A stretch of DNA of 64,000 bases from Gammaproteobacteria bacterium (GCA_023381645.1 JAMCRJ010000013.1:47908-111907), one strand, 5' to 3'; positions 7,466-16,135 are shown, counted from the first letter of the stretch. Numbers and translations are program-made. Notes: generated from the sequence alone by a model not told the origin.

Positions 7466-8570
7466 ACTGCGCGGTATCAGTTCCTTGTCGCTCTACTTCA
7501 TGCCGCATGACTTCCTGGGTCTGTTGAGCGAGCATGGTGGCCAGCGCCGTTTCCTCATTGGTTTCCATGCGAAACCGTAAATAATCGTGCTGCAATTTCT
7601 CCGCGACCATGAGCAGCCGTTGCTTTTCCACCGATGCGCCATGCAGGCTTTGCAGCTTGAAGTACCACTTGGGATTTCCGTATGTCGCCTGATCCTGCCA
7701 GGACAACGCCTGATCCAATGAGGCATTATTGGCAATGGCGGGGACGCCCCCCAGATTCTTGCTCAACGTCTTTTGCATCTGTGGCCCGAATCCGGCAATC
7801 GGCGCCCGCATCGCGGCCACTTGCGAAAGGATGGTCTGGGCGACGTTCATCCGCGCTTGCATGGACATTTGCAGTCCGGCCCCGGTTTCTCCCGTCACGG
7901 TCCCGTAATTGGGTTTCTTGAGTTTGGCGACCGGCATGGTGTCAGTCAGGTTGTGAATGATGGCCGCTCGTGCCTGGGCGTCCAGCTTGGCATGAATCGG
8001 ATCGCTGCCAACTTTCGGGGCACTCAGGAGCGTAGACCCGTCGAGATCGGCATTGGGCTTTGGACTGGCCGTTGCAGACGGGCATACGCCTGCCTGGATC
8101 TCCGCCTGGGACGCGAACTGGCCGCAATGGGCCTGATAAGTCACGATGGCCCCAAAGGCCCCCTGGGGAGTCGTGATGGCCCGGTCGGCGCGACTGGCCT
8201 GGGCCGCGTTGCCACTGACAGGGTTGCCGCTTCCCATTACCCCCTCACTTCCGGCGATGACCGCAGAAAGGCTTTGCTGCCCGGTGCAGCCATTGGCCCC
8301 GCAGGGCATCCCCGGAGGGGCCTGTTCGTCGGCGTAGGTCTGGCCGCGCGCGTTGGCCTGTAGAACCTTCTGGCCCGCCGTGTTGAAGTCCAGGGCCAAT
8401 CCTTCGGTCAAGTCCTTGCGCACGGCGTTGTCCTTCGCTTGCGCCGCCTCGAACAAAGGCACCCAATGATCGAAATACAGATCATTCAGGCCGGTAGTAA
8501 ATCCGGTGGCACAGGCGGTTCCCGGTGCAACGATCAACGCCAGCAGGAGACTGCGCAATAATGGTCGCAT
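7464..8570 (-). CDS. Exported T4SS-associated protein, paralog 1 (possible IcmX/TraW-like)
   Basis: 368 aa from ATG 8570, which has AAGGAGG upstream and begins a signal peptide (MRPLLRSLLLALIVAPGTACA). The mature region has paired Cys (GMPCGANGCTGQQ; CGQF...GVCPS), suggesting periplasmic disulfides. It is a close paralog of the next gene upstream (shared DNWVPLFEAAQ-type, ADEQ-PPGMPCG and NPKWY motifs). Position just before DotA parallels traW in the R64 traW-X-Y order, hence the tentative IcmX/TraW suggestion; I cannot confirm it from motifs. Confidence 0.6.
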   Translation of the reverse strand: MRPLLRSLLLALIVAPGTACATGFTTGLNDLYFDHWVPLFEAAQAKDNAVRKDLTEGLALDFNTAGQKVLQANARGQTYADEQAPPGMPCGANGCTGQQSLSAVIAGSEGVMGSGNPVSGNAAQASRADRAITTPQGAFGAIVTYQAHCGQFASQAEIQAGVCPSATASPKPNADLDGSTLLSAPKVGSDPIHAKLDAQARAAIIHNLTDTMPVAKLKKPNYGTVTGETGAGLQMSMQARMNVAQTILSQVAAMRAPIAGFGPQMQKTLSKNLGGVPAIANNASLDQALSWQDQATYGNPKWYFKLQSLHGASVEKQRLLMVAEKLQHDYLRFRMETNEETALATMLAQQTQEVMRHEVERQGTDTAQ

Positions 8571-8580
8571 GGCACCCTCC

Positions 8581-9810
8581 TTATTGCGCAGCATTGGTAC
8601 CCTGATTTTGGACTTCCTTGCGCATGACCTGTTGCGTCTGTTGGGCGACCAGGGTGGCCATCAACGCCTCGATATTGGTGCGCTCCCGGAAGGCAAGATA
8701 CTGGTACTGCAACTCCTGGGCCTGCATGAGCACCATCTGTTTCTGAATGGCCGCTTTATGCAGGGTTTGCAGCTTGACGTACCACTTCGGGTTGCCGTAA
8801 GTGGCCTTGTCCTCCCAGGCCAACGCCTGATCCAGTGAAGCGTTGGAGGCGATGGGCGGCGTCCCCCCCAAGGACTTGTTGAGCGTCTTTTGCACCTGCG
8901 GTCCAAAACCCGTAATGGGAGCTTTCATGGCCTCCACCTGGGAAAGCACCGTGCGGGCCAGATTCAGGCGGGCCTGCATCGACATTTGCAGTCCGGCCTC
9001 CGTCTCGCCCTCGACGGTCTTGTAGTTGGGTTTCTTGAGCTTGGCGACCAGCATGGTATCCGTCAGGTTATGGACCAATGCCGCCCGCGCCTGGGCGTCC
9101 AATTTGGGATGCGCCTCGTTATTGGCCGTGCTCGGCACCGAAAGCAGGGTGCTTCCATCCAGATCGGCGTTGGGTTTGACGCTCACTGTGGCCCCCGGAC
9201 AGACGCCCGCCGTAATCTCCGCCTGCGAAGCGAATTTGCCGCATTGGGCCTGATAGGTCACGATGGCCCCGAACGCGTCTTGCGGGGTGGTTACGGCCTC
9301 GTTGGTGGAGTTGACCTGGGCCGCCGCGCCACTGATGGGATTGGCGGACCCCATCACCCCACTACTACCTGCGATGATCGAACTCATCATTTGCTGGCCG
9401 GTGCAACCGTCCGCGCCGCAGGGCATACCGGGCGGGGTCTGTTCATCGGCATAAGTATTGGCGCGAACCTTGGCCTGTTCGATCTTCTGCATGGCCGTAT
9501 TCACGTCCAGCGCCAATCCCTGGGTCAAATCCTTGCGCACCGAGTTATTCTTCGATTGCGCAGCCTCGAACAGCGGCACCCAATTATCGAAGTAGATGAT
9601 GTCCAGCGCATTGACGATGCCGCTCTCGGCGGCGTTGATGTTTTGCGGGGTGGCGACCTGCCCCTGGGAGTAACCACCAGCGCAGTACCCGGTTACGGGA
9701 ACAACCATGGTTCCCGGCCCAATCGGCTGCGATTGCGGCTGTTCCCCCAAAGCCCAGGCCGAATTGCTCAACGCCAGGGCGACCGCCAGAAAAAGCGTTT
9801 TTTTCCACAT
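8581..9810 (-). CDS. Exported T4SS-associated protein, paralog 2 (possible IcmX/TraW-like)
   Basis: 409 aa from ATG 9810 (MWKKTLFLAVALALSNSAWA signal peptide; AAGGA upstream). Compared with paralog 1 it has an extra N-terminal segment of about 40 residues after cleavage (VVPVTGYCAGGYSQG). The two then align throughout with the same Cys pairs and the same C-terminal MRKEV/MRHEV-Q ending. The 10-nt gap shows a tandem duplication in the same operon; both copies are intact, which suggests separate roles or a hetero-oligomer. Confidence 0.62.
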   Translation of the reverse strand: MWKKTLFLAVALALSNSAWALGEQPQSQPIGPGTMVVPVTGYCAGGYSQGQVATPQNINAAESGIVNALDIIYFDNWVPLFEAAQSKNNSVRKDLTQGLALDVNTAMQKIEQAKVRANTYADEQTPPGMPCGADGCTGQQMMSSIIAGSSGVMGSANPISGAAAQVNSTNEAVTTPQDAFGAIVTYQAQCGKFASQAEITAGVCPGATVSVKPNADLDGSTLLSVPSTANNEAHPKLDAQARAALVHNLTDTMLVAKLKKPNYKTVEGETEAGLQMSMQARLNLARTVLSQVEAMKAPITGFGPQVQKTLNKSLGGTPPIASNASLDQALAWEDKATYGNPKWYVKLQTLHKAAIQKQMVLMQAQELQYQYLAFRERTNIEALMATLVAQQTQQVMRKEVQNQGTNAAQ

Positions 9811-9820
9811 GGCAAATTCC

Positions 9821-10378
9821 TTATGGCAAGACATTGTTGTACCAGTTGTTGACCTGACTGGCGGCTTCCCCGGTCCCGTTGCTGACGGCGGTAGTGGCTG
9901 CGTTGCTCCAGATATTCGGGCTGCTGTTCTGGAAAGTGATGCCCGAACTGCCACCGCTGTTGCTGGTAATCTGCACCGGATTGAAGCTGCTCATGCCCGT
10001 CAGTTGAGAGAACTCGTTGGCGGGCAGATTGAAATTCAGCAAACTGTTTCCCTTGGATACCGTATTGCTGATCGCGCTGCTGGCCGCGCTGCAAGCCGCC
10101 TGAAAGACCTCTTTTTCCAGTTGTTGAATGAGGCTCGACACGCTGGAGGGAAACATATCGCTTAGGGAAAAGTTGAGCGCATTACCCAGGCAGGTATCGC
10201 TATTGACCTCGTTTTGGGGATTCGGCGGCGTTGCGACGGCGAGGGTTTCCTGCGCCTGCTTCTGGAAGGTGTTGATGGCGTTCTGGCAGGTCGGGCAACT
10301 TGGATCGCAGGGCGCGGCGGCAGCCGCCACCGGCGCGGCCAGGAGAGCGATGCACAGGGTAAAGGTCATTTTCTTCAT
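9821..10378 (-). CDS. Secreted Cys-containing protein of unknown function
   Basis: 185 aa with a clear signal peptide (MKKMTFTLCIALLAAPVAAAAA). A CDPSCPTC cluster directly after cleavage could form disulfides or bind metal. The C-terminal half is Ser/Asn-rich and low in charge (ITSNSGGSSGITFQNSSPN). It overlaps the antirestriction gene by ATGA and its stop overlaps the ribosome site of the next gene, so it belongs to the same operon as the two paralogs and DotA. No family recognised. Confidence 0.6.
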   Translation of the reverse strand: MKKMTFTLCIALLAAPVAAAAAPCDPSCPTCQNAINTFQKQAQETLAVATPPNPQNEVNSDTCLGNALNFSLSDMFPSSVSSLIQQLEKEVFQAACSAASSAISNTVSKGNSLLNFNLPANEFSQLTGMSSFNPVQITSNSGGSSGITFQNSSPNIWSNAATTAVSNGTGEAASQVNNWYNNVLP

Positions 10379-11754
10379 GGATGACTCCCAAGGGCGAAGG
10401 TTTCCTGATGTGCCGGAACGGATGGGCCTGGAATCCGCTCGGGATCGAAGTGGTCATAGGAGCGGCAGGTGGCTTGCCGGTCGATGTTGTTGGTGATGGC
10501 GATCTTCTTCCAAAGCGCATCTTCATCTATGCCGTAATGCTCCGCGTAGGCGGTCACGAACCGGGGCGCGTCGCAATCTTCCTCCAGATAGGCTTTGCCG
10601 CCGCGTGGCGACAGATAGGAGCAAATGCTGATGTCCTGGGCGATACCCAGTTGGGCGATGTCGGACGTGGGAACCACCAGCCAGCCGTGCCCCGGATCGG
10701 ACGTGAAGGTGTAGCGTTTCCCGGCGTCCAGGTCGGCGGGCGTGATGGACAGGTCGCCCCCTGCCGGGGTGCAACCCTGGGGATGTGGTGCCGCGAGAGT
10801 GCCGGAAATCGCCGCGTTGCGGCGTTCCTGCAAGGCCAGCATGAACTCCGGGGTGCAAACGATGTCCACGGCGTTCTGCGCGTAGTTGGCTGCTTGCAGG
10901 ATCATCGCCTTGTGGGCTTCGGCAAAATGCTTCAAGCCCCACCCCTCGATGTAGGACGCCGCTTCCGTGACTTCCGTGGGTAGGCCCATGGTCTGGGCGA
11001 GCAGCAGCGATCCCAATTCCGCCCGCAATTCACAGTAAGCGTATTCGTCCTTTCCAATGAGCTTGTTGGTCTTGATCGAGTTTTGAAACGCCTCGTCCTG
11101 TTGTTCGGTGGCGTGGGTGAGTTCGTGCAGCACCGTGCCATAGAATCCCGCCTCGGACGCGAATTGGCCCGGTTGCGGCAGGAAAATCTCATGGGAGCCG
11201 TGCCGATAAAAAGCCCTGTCCGATGCGGTCATGGTCAGCGGTGCGATTTGCCCGATACGCTCCTTGAGTACCGGCCAGATGGTATCCATGTCCCATCGCG
11301 GAGCCGGAATGGCCCCATACTTGCGTTCAAAGAAGGCTTCGCCGTCCGTGATCTGGGAAACGTGAAAGCCGAAAGCCAGCTTGGTGCCGACGAGCCGCTG
11401 CTTCGGATCGCCGTTTGCGTCCAGATGTTCTTCATCCTTCTTGAGAATGGGCACCAGAATGGGGGTGCTTTTCTCCCCCTTTTTGACGAACAGGTTCAGT
11501 CCTTCCTTTTCGCCCAGGTCTTTCCACTGATTGAAGGTGGCAAAAACCGTTGGTTGTCCGCAAAATCTGCCAAAGGCCATAACCATGGCGTTGGCTCCGC
11601 GATAGTTTTTTTCGGTCGAGGCGTTGACCGGCTGACGCGGGCCGGGCGGCGGCGTCCACGGCTTGCGCCAGGAGGGCACCCCGGACGGATCGTGAATCAT
11701 GTCGATGATTTGCTCCGCGACGATCTCCGCCGCCGTTTTCTTTTCAGTCGTCAT
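10375..11754 (-). CDS. ardC: ArdC-type antirestriction protein
   Basis: 459 aa from ATG 11754 (MTTEKKTAAEIV). The N-terminal 120 residues match the ArdC ssDNA-binding domain (WRKPWTPP, NYRGANAMVM, FATFNQWKDLG). A zincin-like metallopeptidase domain carries HELTHATEQQ at about residue 208 and a downstream Glu (AYCELRAELGS). ArdC-family proteins on broad-host-range plasmids protect incoming DNA from type I restriction. The C-terminal 130 residues are an additional unassigned domain. Start overlaps the 55-aa upstream gene by about 10 nt. Confidence 0.85.
   Translation of the reverse strand: MTTEKKTAAEIVAEQIIDMIHDPSGVPSWRKPWTPPPGPRQPVNASTEKNYRGANAMVMAFGRFCGQPTVFATFNQWKDLGEKEGLNLFVKKGEKSTPILVPILKKDEEHLDANGDPKQRLVGTKLAFGFHVSQITDGEAFFERKYGAIPAPRWDMDTIWPVLKERIGQIAPLTMTASDRAFYRHGSHEIFLPQPGQFASEAGFYGTVLHELTHATEQQDEAFQNSIKTNKLIGKDEYAYCELRAELGSLLLAQTMGLPTEVTEAASYIEGWGLKHFAEAHKAMILQAANYAQNAVDIVCTPEFMLALQERRNAAISGTLAAPHPQGCTPAGGDLSITPADLDAGKRYTFTSDPGHGWLVVPTSDIAQLGIAQDISICSYLSPRGGKAYLEEDCDAPRFVTAYAEHYGIDEDALWKKIAITNNIDRQATCRSYDHFDPERIPGPSVPAHQETFALGSHP
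10757..10780 (-). repeat. Coding repeat in ardC
   Basis: CCCTGCCGGGGTGCAACCC-type copy translated as QGCTPAGG at the junction between the peptidase and the C-terminal domain. Confidence 0.7.
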
Positions 11755-11911
11755 GACCGATCTCCAGAATCCGGCCCTGGTCATCGAGCAGGTTGCCGTG
11801 CTCATCCACTTCGGCTACGGGCTTGGCGTCCTGATCGTTCTCGGCTGCATCCAGGCGAATGCCGGTGTCTTCGGCCAGTTCGCCGGTCAGAAAGGGAGTG
11901 TGGTAGTCCAT
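11744..11911 (-). CDS. Small acidic protein (55 aa) upstream of ardC
   Basis: ATG 11911 with AGGAG eight nt upstream; reads MDYHTPFLTGELAEDTGI and ends LEIGHDD. Highly acidic (about 15 Asp/Glu), no hydrophobic segment. Box-led and overlapping the ardC start, so translationally coupled. Acidic small proteins next to antirestriction genes can be DNA mimics, but that is only a guess. Confidence 0.6.
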   Translation of the reverse strand: MDYHTPFLTGELAEDTGIRLDAAENDQDAKPVAEVDEHGNLLDDQGRILEIGHDD

Positions 11912-11939
11912 GGGTGCAATCTCCTGAATGGGTTGACTA

Positions 11940-11958
11940 CCTGGGTGGTGCCGATTTT
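11940..11958 (-). promoter_or_regulatory. Dispersed box upstream of 11744-11911
   Basis: Exact consensus with CACCCAGGTAG. Spacing to the ATG is 33 nt. Confidence 0.82.
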
Positions 11959-11965
11959 TCGCGGT

Positions 11966-12883
11966 CTACTGCAAACTCAGTGAAAATTGATCGCTGGTGG
12001 CGATCATGCGTTGAGCACCCAGGCGGGTGAGGACAGGGGCGACGCACTCCAGCAGACCATCCTTCTAAAAGAGTTGCCGGACGGGCCGCCCGCCTTGCAC
12101 CGTGGCGCGTGGCACGTCCTTGACCACGGCGAAGGGCCAGCCTTTCTCCGTAGGCGTCCAGGCCAGTGTTTCTCTGGCCGTGCGCGTCTGATAGCCCAGG
12201 TCGGCCAAGAGCCGGTTGACGGCGGCGGCATCTTCCTTGCCGTCCCGGCGCAGGATGCCGAAGCGCCGGGCGATGTCCGTAGGCCGCAGTTCGGCGCAAC
12301 GATGGGGCGACTCCAGGGCCAAAGCCTGGGGAGCCAGCAGGGGACGTAATTGCACGCCCATCATTTCCATTTGCCCAACCGCCCCCAGGAAGGCTTGATT
12401 GGCGTCCATGCCGGGACTGAATCGGTTGAGTTCGATGAGCAGCTTGAACTCGGCCAGCACGGTTTCATGGGGCAGGCCGTTCAGATACCGCTCGCTCAAG
12501 GTGGGCTGGCGAGCTGGCTGCACCGGGGGCTGATCCCGCAGCCGCCGATATTCCTTCTCACAGGCGATGAAGTATTGCCGAGCCTCGTGCCCCTTGGGGG
12601 TGCGTTCCAACATGGCGAGGTGTTTGGCTGTGTCGAGGGTGAGATGATATTCGATGGTTTTCTGAGGGCGAGCTTTTGCGCTCCCCGAAACGGGGGATCT
12701 CAAACCTTCAAAAGAAACATAGTCTTGTCCTTCAACAAAACCAATCTTGGCAAGCCTATCCTTGATCCAGGTCGAAAAGTGTTTGCCCACCCCAAGGAAA
12801 GCATGGAGGTCGCGGGCATTGATGGTGGGCACGGCTTCGTCGGCCAGAGCAGTTGTCTGGATGGGAAGCAAAGCGTTCAACAT
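11966..12883 (-). pseudogene. AntA-domain antirepressor interrupted by an in-frame amber codon
   Basis: The start at 12883 (MLNALLP, AGGAG upstream) gives an AntA/AntB N-terminal domain: INARDLHAFLGVGKHFSTWIK, EGQDYVSF and HLTLDTAKHLAML. A C-terminal DNA-binding-type region ends GRPVRQLF. A TAG at 12065-12067 follows, yet the same frame continues KDGLLECVAPVLTRLG for 32 codons to a TAG at 11966-11968. Related antirepressors typically have Trp here (PVRQL.W), so TGG to TAG is the simplest explanation. The truncated 272-aa product may still work. Antirepressors of this type inactivate phage-type repressors. Confidence 0.7.
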
Positions 12884-12909
12884 GGCAGTCTCCTGAGTGT
12901 GTGGTTTCA

Positions 12910-12928
12910 CCAGGGTGGTGCCGATTTT
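12910..12928 (-). promoter_or_regulatory. Dispersed box upstream of the antirepressor
   Basis: Exact consensus followed by CACCCTGGTG. Spacing to ATG 12883 is 31 nt. Confidence 0.82.
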
Positions 12929-12934
12929 TCGCGC

Positions 12935-13128
12935 TCAGGCGGCCAGACGGCGGATCGCTTCGTCGGGGTTCATATCCAGCAGGACGAAATAAGCGCGGGG
13001 GCTACGGGAGATTGTGTCAGCCACAGGCGAGCAGAGTGCCCGGCCTGAGTCGGTCGGCGCGATTCCTCGATGGCTTGGCGCAGCACGGCGCTCAAGAGTT
13101 CTCTGTGTGCTTCGCTGGTATCGGCCAT
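12935..13128 (-). pseudogene. Small gene, probably frameshifted
   Basis: ATG 13128 (GGAGATCCACC upstream) begins MADTSEAHRELLSAVLRQAIEE and would stop at a TGA after about 52 codons. The plausible C-terminus (SPRAYFVLLDMNPDEAIRRLAA, stop at 12935) lies in the next frame. A single indel in the CAATCTCCCG region would join them into a helical protein of about 64 aa. Unknown family. Confidence 0.4.
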
Positions 13129-13156
13129 GGTGGATCTCCGGGATCAAGGGTCTCTA

Positions 13157-13175
13157 CCAGGGTGATGCCGGTTTT
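13157..13175 (-). promoter_or_regulatory. Dispersed box upstream of 12935-13128
   Basis: AAAACCGGCATCACCCTGG: one mismatch. Spacing is 33 nt. Confidence 0.78.
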
Positions 13176-13188
13176 GCGCGGCACCCAT

Positions 13189-13530
13189 TCAGGCATGTTT
13201 TTTCCCCATGTGCAGCACTTTGGTCCAGAGCAACGCCTGAATCCGGGTCTGGAGGACGTTGCGCTCCCGCTCATTGAGTTGCGGGAAGGCTTCGGGTAGG
13301 GGCGGGTGCTTCTCCATCATGGGTAGCGCATCGAGGACCGGCAGATAGATCAGGGTTCGCGCCCAGGACAGGGCATCGTGAGGCGGGGCCGACTGGTTCA
13401 GCAGGTCTTGCAGGATGCGAAAGCCGTCCACCTGTTGGAGTTCCGGGTCGCGGATGGTCCAGGATTCCACCTGATCCGGCTTGGGGCGGGATTCCCACCA
13501 TTGGGTACGCCAGGGAGCCACGACAGCCAT
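13189..13530 (-). CDS. Hypothetical protein (113 aa)
   Basis: ATG 13530 (MAVVAPWRTQWWESRP) follows AAAGGAG. Mostly helical and mildly basic, with an Arg-rich stretch (FPQLNERERNVLQTRIQALL) that could bind nucleic acid. First minus-strand gene of the left-hand operon, divergent from 13616-14923. No family recognised. Confidence 0.55.
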   Translation of the reverse strand: MAVVAPWRTQWWESRPKPDQVESWTIRDPELQQVDGFRILQDLLNQSAPPHDALSWARTLIYLPVLDALPMMEKHPPLPEAFPQLNERERNVLQTRIQALLWTKVLHMGKKHA

Positions 13531-13556
13531 CGCTATCTCCTTTTCGTGAGGTTCTG

Positions 13557-13588
13557 CCAGGGTGATGCCGAAAATCGGCACCACCTGG
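13557..13588. promoter_or_regulatory. Fused, bidirectional dispersed box between divergent genes
   Basis: Two boxes in opposite orientation share one central GCCGAAAATCGGC palindrome. Each CACC end faces a start codon: 31 nt to ATG 13530 on the minus strand and 31 nt to ATG 13616 on the plus strand. Confidence 0.85.
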
Positions 13589-13615
13589 CAGGTACAACCG
13601 AACGGGAGAGTCACG

Positions 13616-14923
13616 ATGGCAGCGGAATATGCGGTAGAAGCAAGGAAGATGGACGGGAACATTCGGATCATCGACGAACCTACGGAAACCATTGGCGGAG
13701 CCAAGGGAGCCAAAAGCCTGGAAGAACTGGCCGGAAGGGGAGCCGCGATAGGGGGGGAGCAGAGGGTGGAACCTTTGGGACCGGATCGCGCCCCAATTCC
13801 AAGTCCCATGGGCGGCATCGACCTTGCTGGGATGGCCGAAGGCGCGACCCTGCTTTACAGCCGCGCCGACGCACCCGACACGTTGCGCACCGGGGTGCTC
13901 ATGCACAACCAGGACACGGGCAACTGGCGGCAGCGTCTCGAAATCCTGAACGATCAGGGCTTGCGGGAACGGCTCTATACCGGCCCGGATCAGGGGCACG
14001 AGTCCCCGCACAACCGATTGGCTGCCGTGGTGGGGTACGCCACGCCGACGACCGAACCGCTTTTTGTGGCCGGAGTGGGCGCGGATGGGAAAATCAACGA
14101 AAAAGACCCGCAGAGCTTTGGAGTGTTTCGTCACGACCAGGATGGTAATGCCGTTCCGGTCGGGCAGGCGTTGACACCCGGCTTGGCCGATCAGTTGAAA
14201 AATCACATCGCGCAAAACCATATTCCTCAGCCGGTAGAAGCGCCCAAAACGCTTTCCAGTCTGGCCGAATTGCGGAATATGCTGGACCTGCCCCCTGCCG
14301 GGGAGCAGCCCCCTGCCGGGGTGCAGCCAGCGCCCCAAGCCGAAGCGAAGCAAGAAACCAAGATGCAGCCCGACACGCCGGAGCAAAAGCAGAACGCACA
14401 GCAGCAGAATGGGCAGCAGCAAGTCGTTCACCAACACATCGGCTTGCTTTCCTTGTTGCTCCTGCACACGGCCAACGCCGGGCGCAGCATGGTTCAGGCC
14501 ATCAAGGGGCCGGACGCGGAGGAATGGCAGCACCGGGCACATGCCCACATGGACCGGGCGCAGGCCCATCTGGACGCCATCGCCCGGCATCCCGCCGTGC
14601 AGGAGTATCAGAAGATGGAAGGCTTGCAGGGAATGCCCGCCCGTGCCAAGGCGCTCTATGCCGATGCCCTGCTCCGAAACAATCCTGATCTATCCGCCCA
14701 TTACGCCCAGGCCAAGGACAGCGTGGACAAGGCCCAGGACGCCCTATTTTATATGAACAAGAAGGGCGGCAAGACCGACCCCGCGTTGACCGAGAAGGCC
14801 GCCAAGGTCCATCAAACGGCCAGCAAACTCCCTGATATGGAAGGTGGTGTGAGTGGAGGGTTGTTCGCCTCCCTCAAATCCTTCTTCGGTGCGCAGCAGA
14901 ACTTGAACATGCATCGGGCATAG
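13616..14923 (+). CDS. Large cargo protein of unknown function
   Basis: 435 aa from ATG 13616 (MAAEYAVEAR; GGGAG upstream). Residues 70-200 form a compact mixed region with repeated Gly-Asp turns. Residues 225-270 are a Pro/Gln-rich linker that contains two copies of the coding repeat (PPAGEQPPAGVQP) and a QNAQQQNGQQQ run. Residues 280-400 are long amphipathic helices rich in His and Ala (HRAHAHMDRAQAHLDAI). It resembles large multi-domain conjugation or transferred proteins in layout, but I recognise no domain. Confidence 0.55.
   Translation: MAAEYAVEARKMDGNIRIIDEPTETIGGAKGAKSLEELAGRGAAIGGEQRVEPLGPDRAPIPSPMGGIDLAGMAEGATLLYSRADAPDTLRTGVLMHNQDTGNWRQRLEILNDQGLRERLYTGPDQGHESPHNRLAAVVGYATPTTEPLFVAGVGADGKINEKDPQSFGVFRHDQDGNAVPVGQALTPGLADQLKNHIAQNHIPQPVEAPKTLSSLAELRNMLDLPPAGEQPPAGVQPAPQAEAKQETKMQPDTPEQKQNAQQQNGQQQVVHQHIGLLSLLLLHTANAGRSMVQAIKGPDAEEWQHRAHAHMDRAQAHLDAIARHPAVQEYQKMEGLQGMPARAKALYADALLRNNPDLSAHYAQAKDSVDKAQDALFYMNKKGGKTDPALTEKAAKVHQTASKLPDMEGGVSGGLFASLKSFFGAQQNLNMHRA
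14291..14329 (+). repeat. Tandem coding repeat in 13616-14923
   Basis: Two head-to-tail copies of CCCCCTGCCGGGG with a GAGCAG / GTGCAG spacer, read as PPAGEQPPAGVQP. Confidence 0.8.
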
Positions 14924-14966
14924 TCTATACAGTAGATAGTGGATGTGTATTGCTTGAAGTACTCAC

Positions 14967-15010
14967 ATTGATGCCCAATACGACAAATTTTTTCTTGTGT
15001 GGGCATCAAT
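14967..15010 (+). terminator. 11-bp inverted repeat with T-run, 33 nt before the protease start
   Basis: ATTGATGCCCA and TGGGCATCAAT flank 22 nt, followed by TTTTT. It can terminate transcription from 13616-14923 or act as an attenuator for the protease gene. Confidence 0.6.
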
Positions 15011-15042
15011 TTTTCAAGATTAGCTCGACTTTAGGAGCCGTA

Positions 15043-16134
15043 ATGACATCGAACATCTTTGATGCTGGCGCCGCGTTTCGCGTATGGGCTGCTCGACATG
15101 GGCTTGCGCCAACGGCCACCGCCGCGCAGGTTGCTGATATATCAACGAAAGATGAGTACATAGATTTTTTTGAGGATACCTTTGGAAATTTAGACGCATC
15201 CTTAAGTCGCGCGGTCAATGCTAGAAAGGTTCACGCGATTAGCGTTAACCAAAAAGAAAGCCTTATTATAGCCTATCTAAATAAAAAATTTACCGCGAAG
15301 CAAATAAAAAGTTTGCCATCACAATTAGACGAATTCCGTATAGAGTACCGGCAGGGAACTATTGGGCACGTTGGTGGTACGCCTCCTGCTAGTATCGGCA
15401 CTCCAAATCACTATGTGCATAATAATAGAATAACGTGCGGAAGCTCTATTGGTCTTGGGGGCAGTCTTGGCGTTGGTACGTTGGGAGTCCTTCTTCGCAT
15501 CAACGATGAATTGTTCGGTTTATCAAATAATCATGTAATAGGTCGTTGCAGCTACGCGGAATCTGGGCATCCGGTTCTTGCTCCAGGAAATCTTGATATT
15601 AGTCCAAACATATTGATTCATCCTTTCAGTATTGGTATTTATGAAGCAAGTGCTCCTATGGTGAATGGGTTGCCAACCACAGTTGATATTTCTGGTAACT
15701 TAGATGCTGCCGTAATGGGAATTGTTGATCCGAATAAGGTCAGCGCACTGCAAGGATCATTTTATGTTACTCCAGGAATTGTCGCGCCTCTTACTGACGG
15801 AATGAGTGTGCAAAAAGTGGGTCGCACTACAGGTCATACTCAAGGCGTAATAACGGGCAAGGTGGCCGGTGCGCAGTCCGTACTATATACCGTCCCTGAA
15901 CTTCAACAGCAGTTTACTGTCTTCTTCAATGAAGCATGGATTGCTGAGGGTGTTAACGGAGCTTTTTCTGATGCGGGAGATTCCGGGTCTTTGGTTGTTG
16001 GAACGCTTCCAAACGGAGAACTTGCTTCTGTTGGTCTAGTATTCGCTGGTAATGGTACAATTTCTCTAATTGTCCCGTTGGATTTGATTTTGTCTGTGTT
16101 TGGTGCAACCATTGATGCAACACACGGAGTATGA
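15043..16134 (+). CDS. Trypsin-like serine protease (S1-fold)
   Basis: 363 aa from ATG 15043 (TTAGGAGCC upstream). Residues 1-110 are a helical N-terminal region without homology that I recognise. The protease fold follows: GLSNNHVIG supplies the catalytic His (about residue 165), NLDAAVMGI the Asp (about 225), and DAGDSGSLVV the Ser (about 310). There is no signal peptide, so it should act in the cytoplasm, unlike most secreted trypsins. AT-rich codons differ from the neighbouring GC-rich genes, a sign of recent acquisition. A substrate-triggered role with the 83-aa partner is inference. Confidence 0.72.
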   Translation: MTSNIFDAGAAFRVWAARHGLAPTATAAQVADISTKDEYIDFFEDTFGNLDASLSRAVNARKVHAISVNQKESLIIAYLNKKFTAKQIKSLPSQLDEFRIEYRQGTIGHVGGTPPASIGTPNHYVHNNRITCGSSIGLGGSLGVGTLGVLLRINDELFGLSNNHVIGRCSYAESGHPVLAPGNLDISPNILIHPFSIGIYEASAPMVNGLPTTVDISGNLDAAVMGIVDPNKVSALQGSFYVTPGIVAPLTDGMSVQKVGRTTGHTQGVITGKVAGAQSVLYTVPELQQQFTVFFNEAWIAEGVNGAFSDAGDSGSLVVGTLPNGELASVGLVFAGNGTISLIVPLDLILSVFGATIDATHGV

Positions 16135-16135
16135 A

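Noticed and set aside
12065..12067. Programmed readthrough or recoding of stop codons
   Set aside because: Three genes have in-frame stops, but they use TAG, TGA and TAA, one each, with no shared context or recoding signal. Ordinary nonsense mutations explain them.
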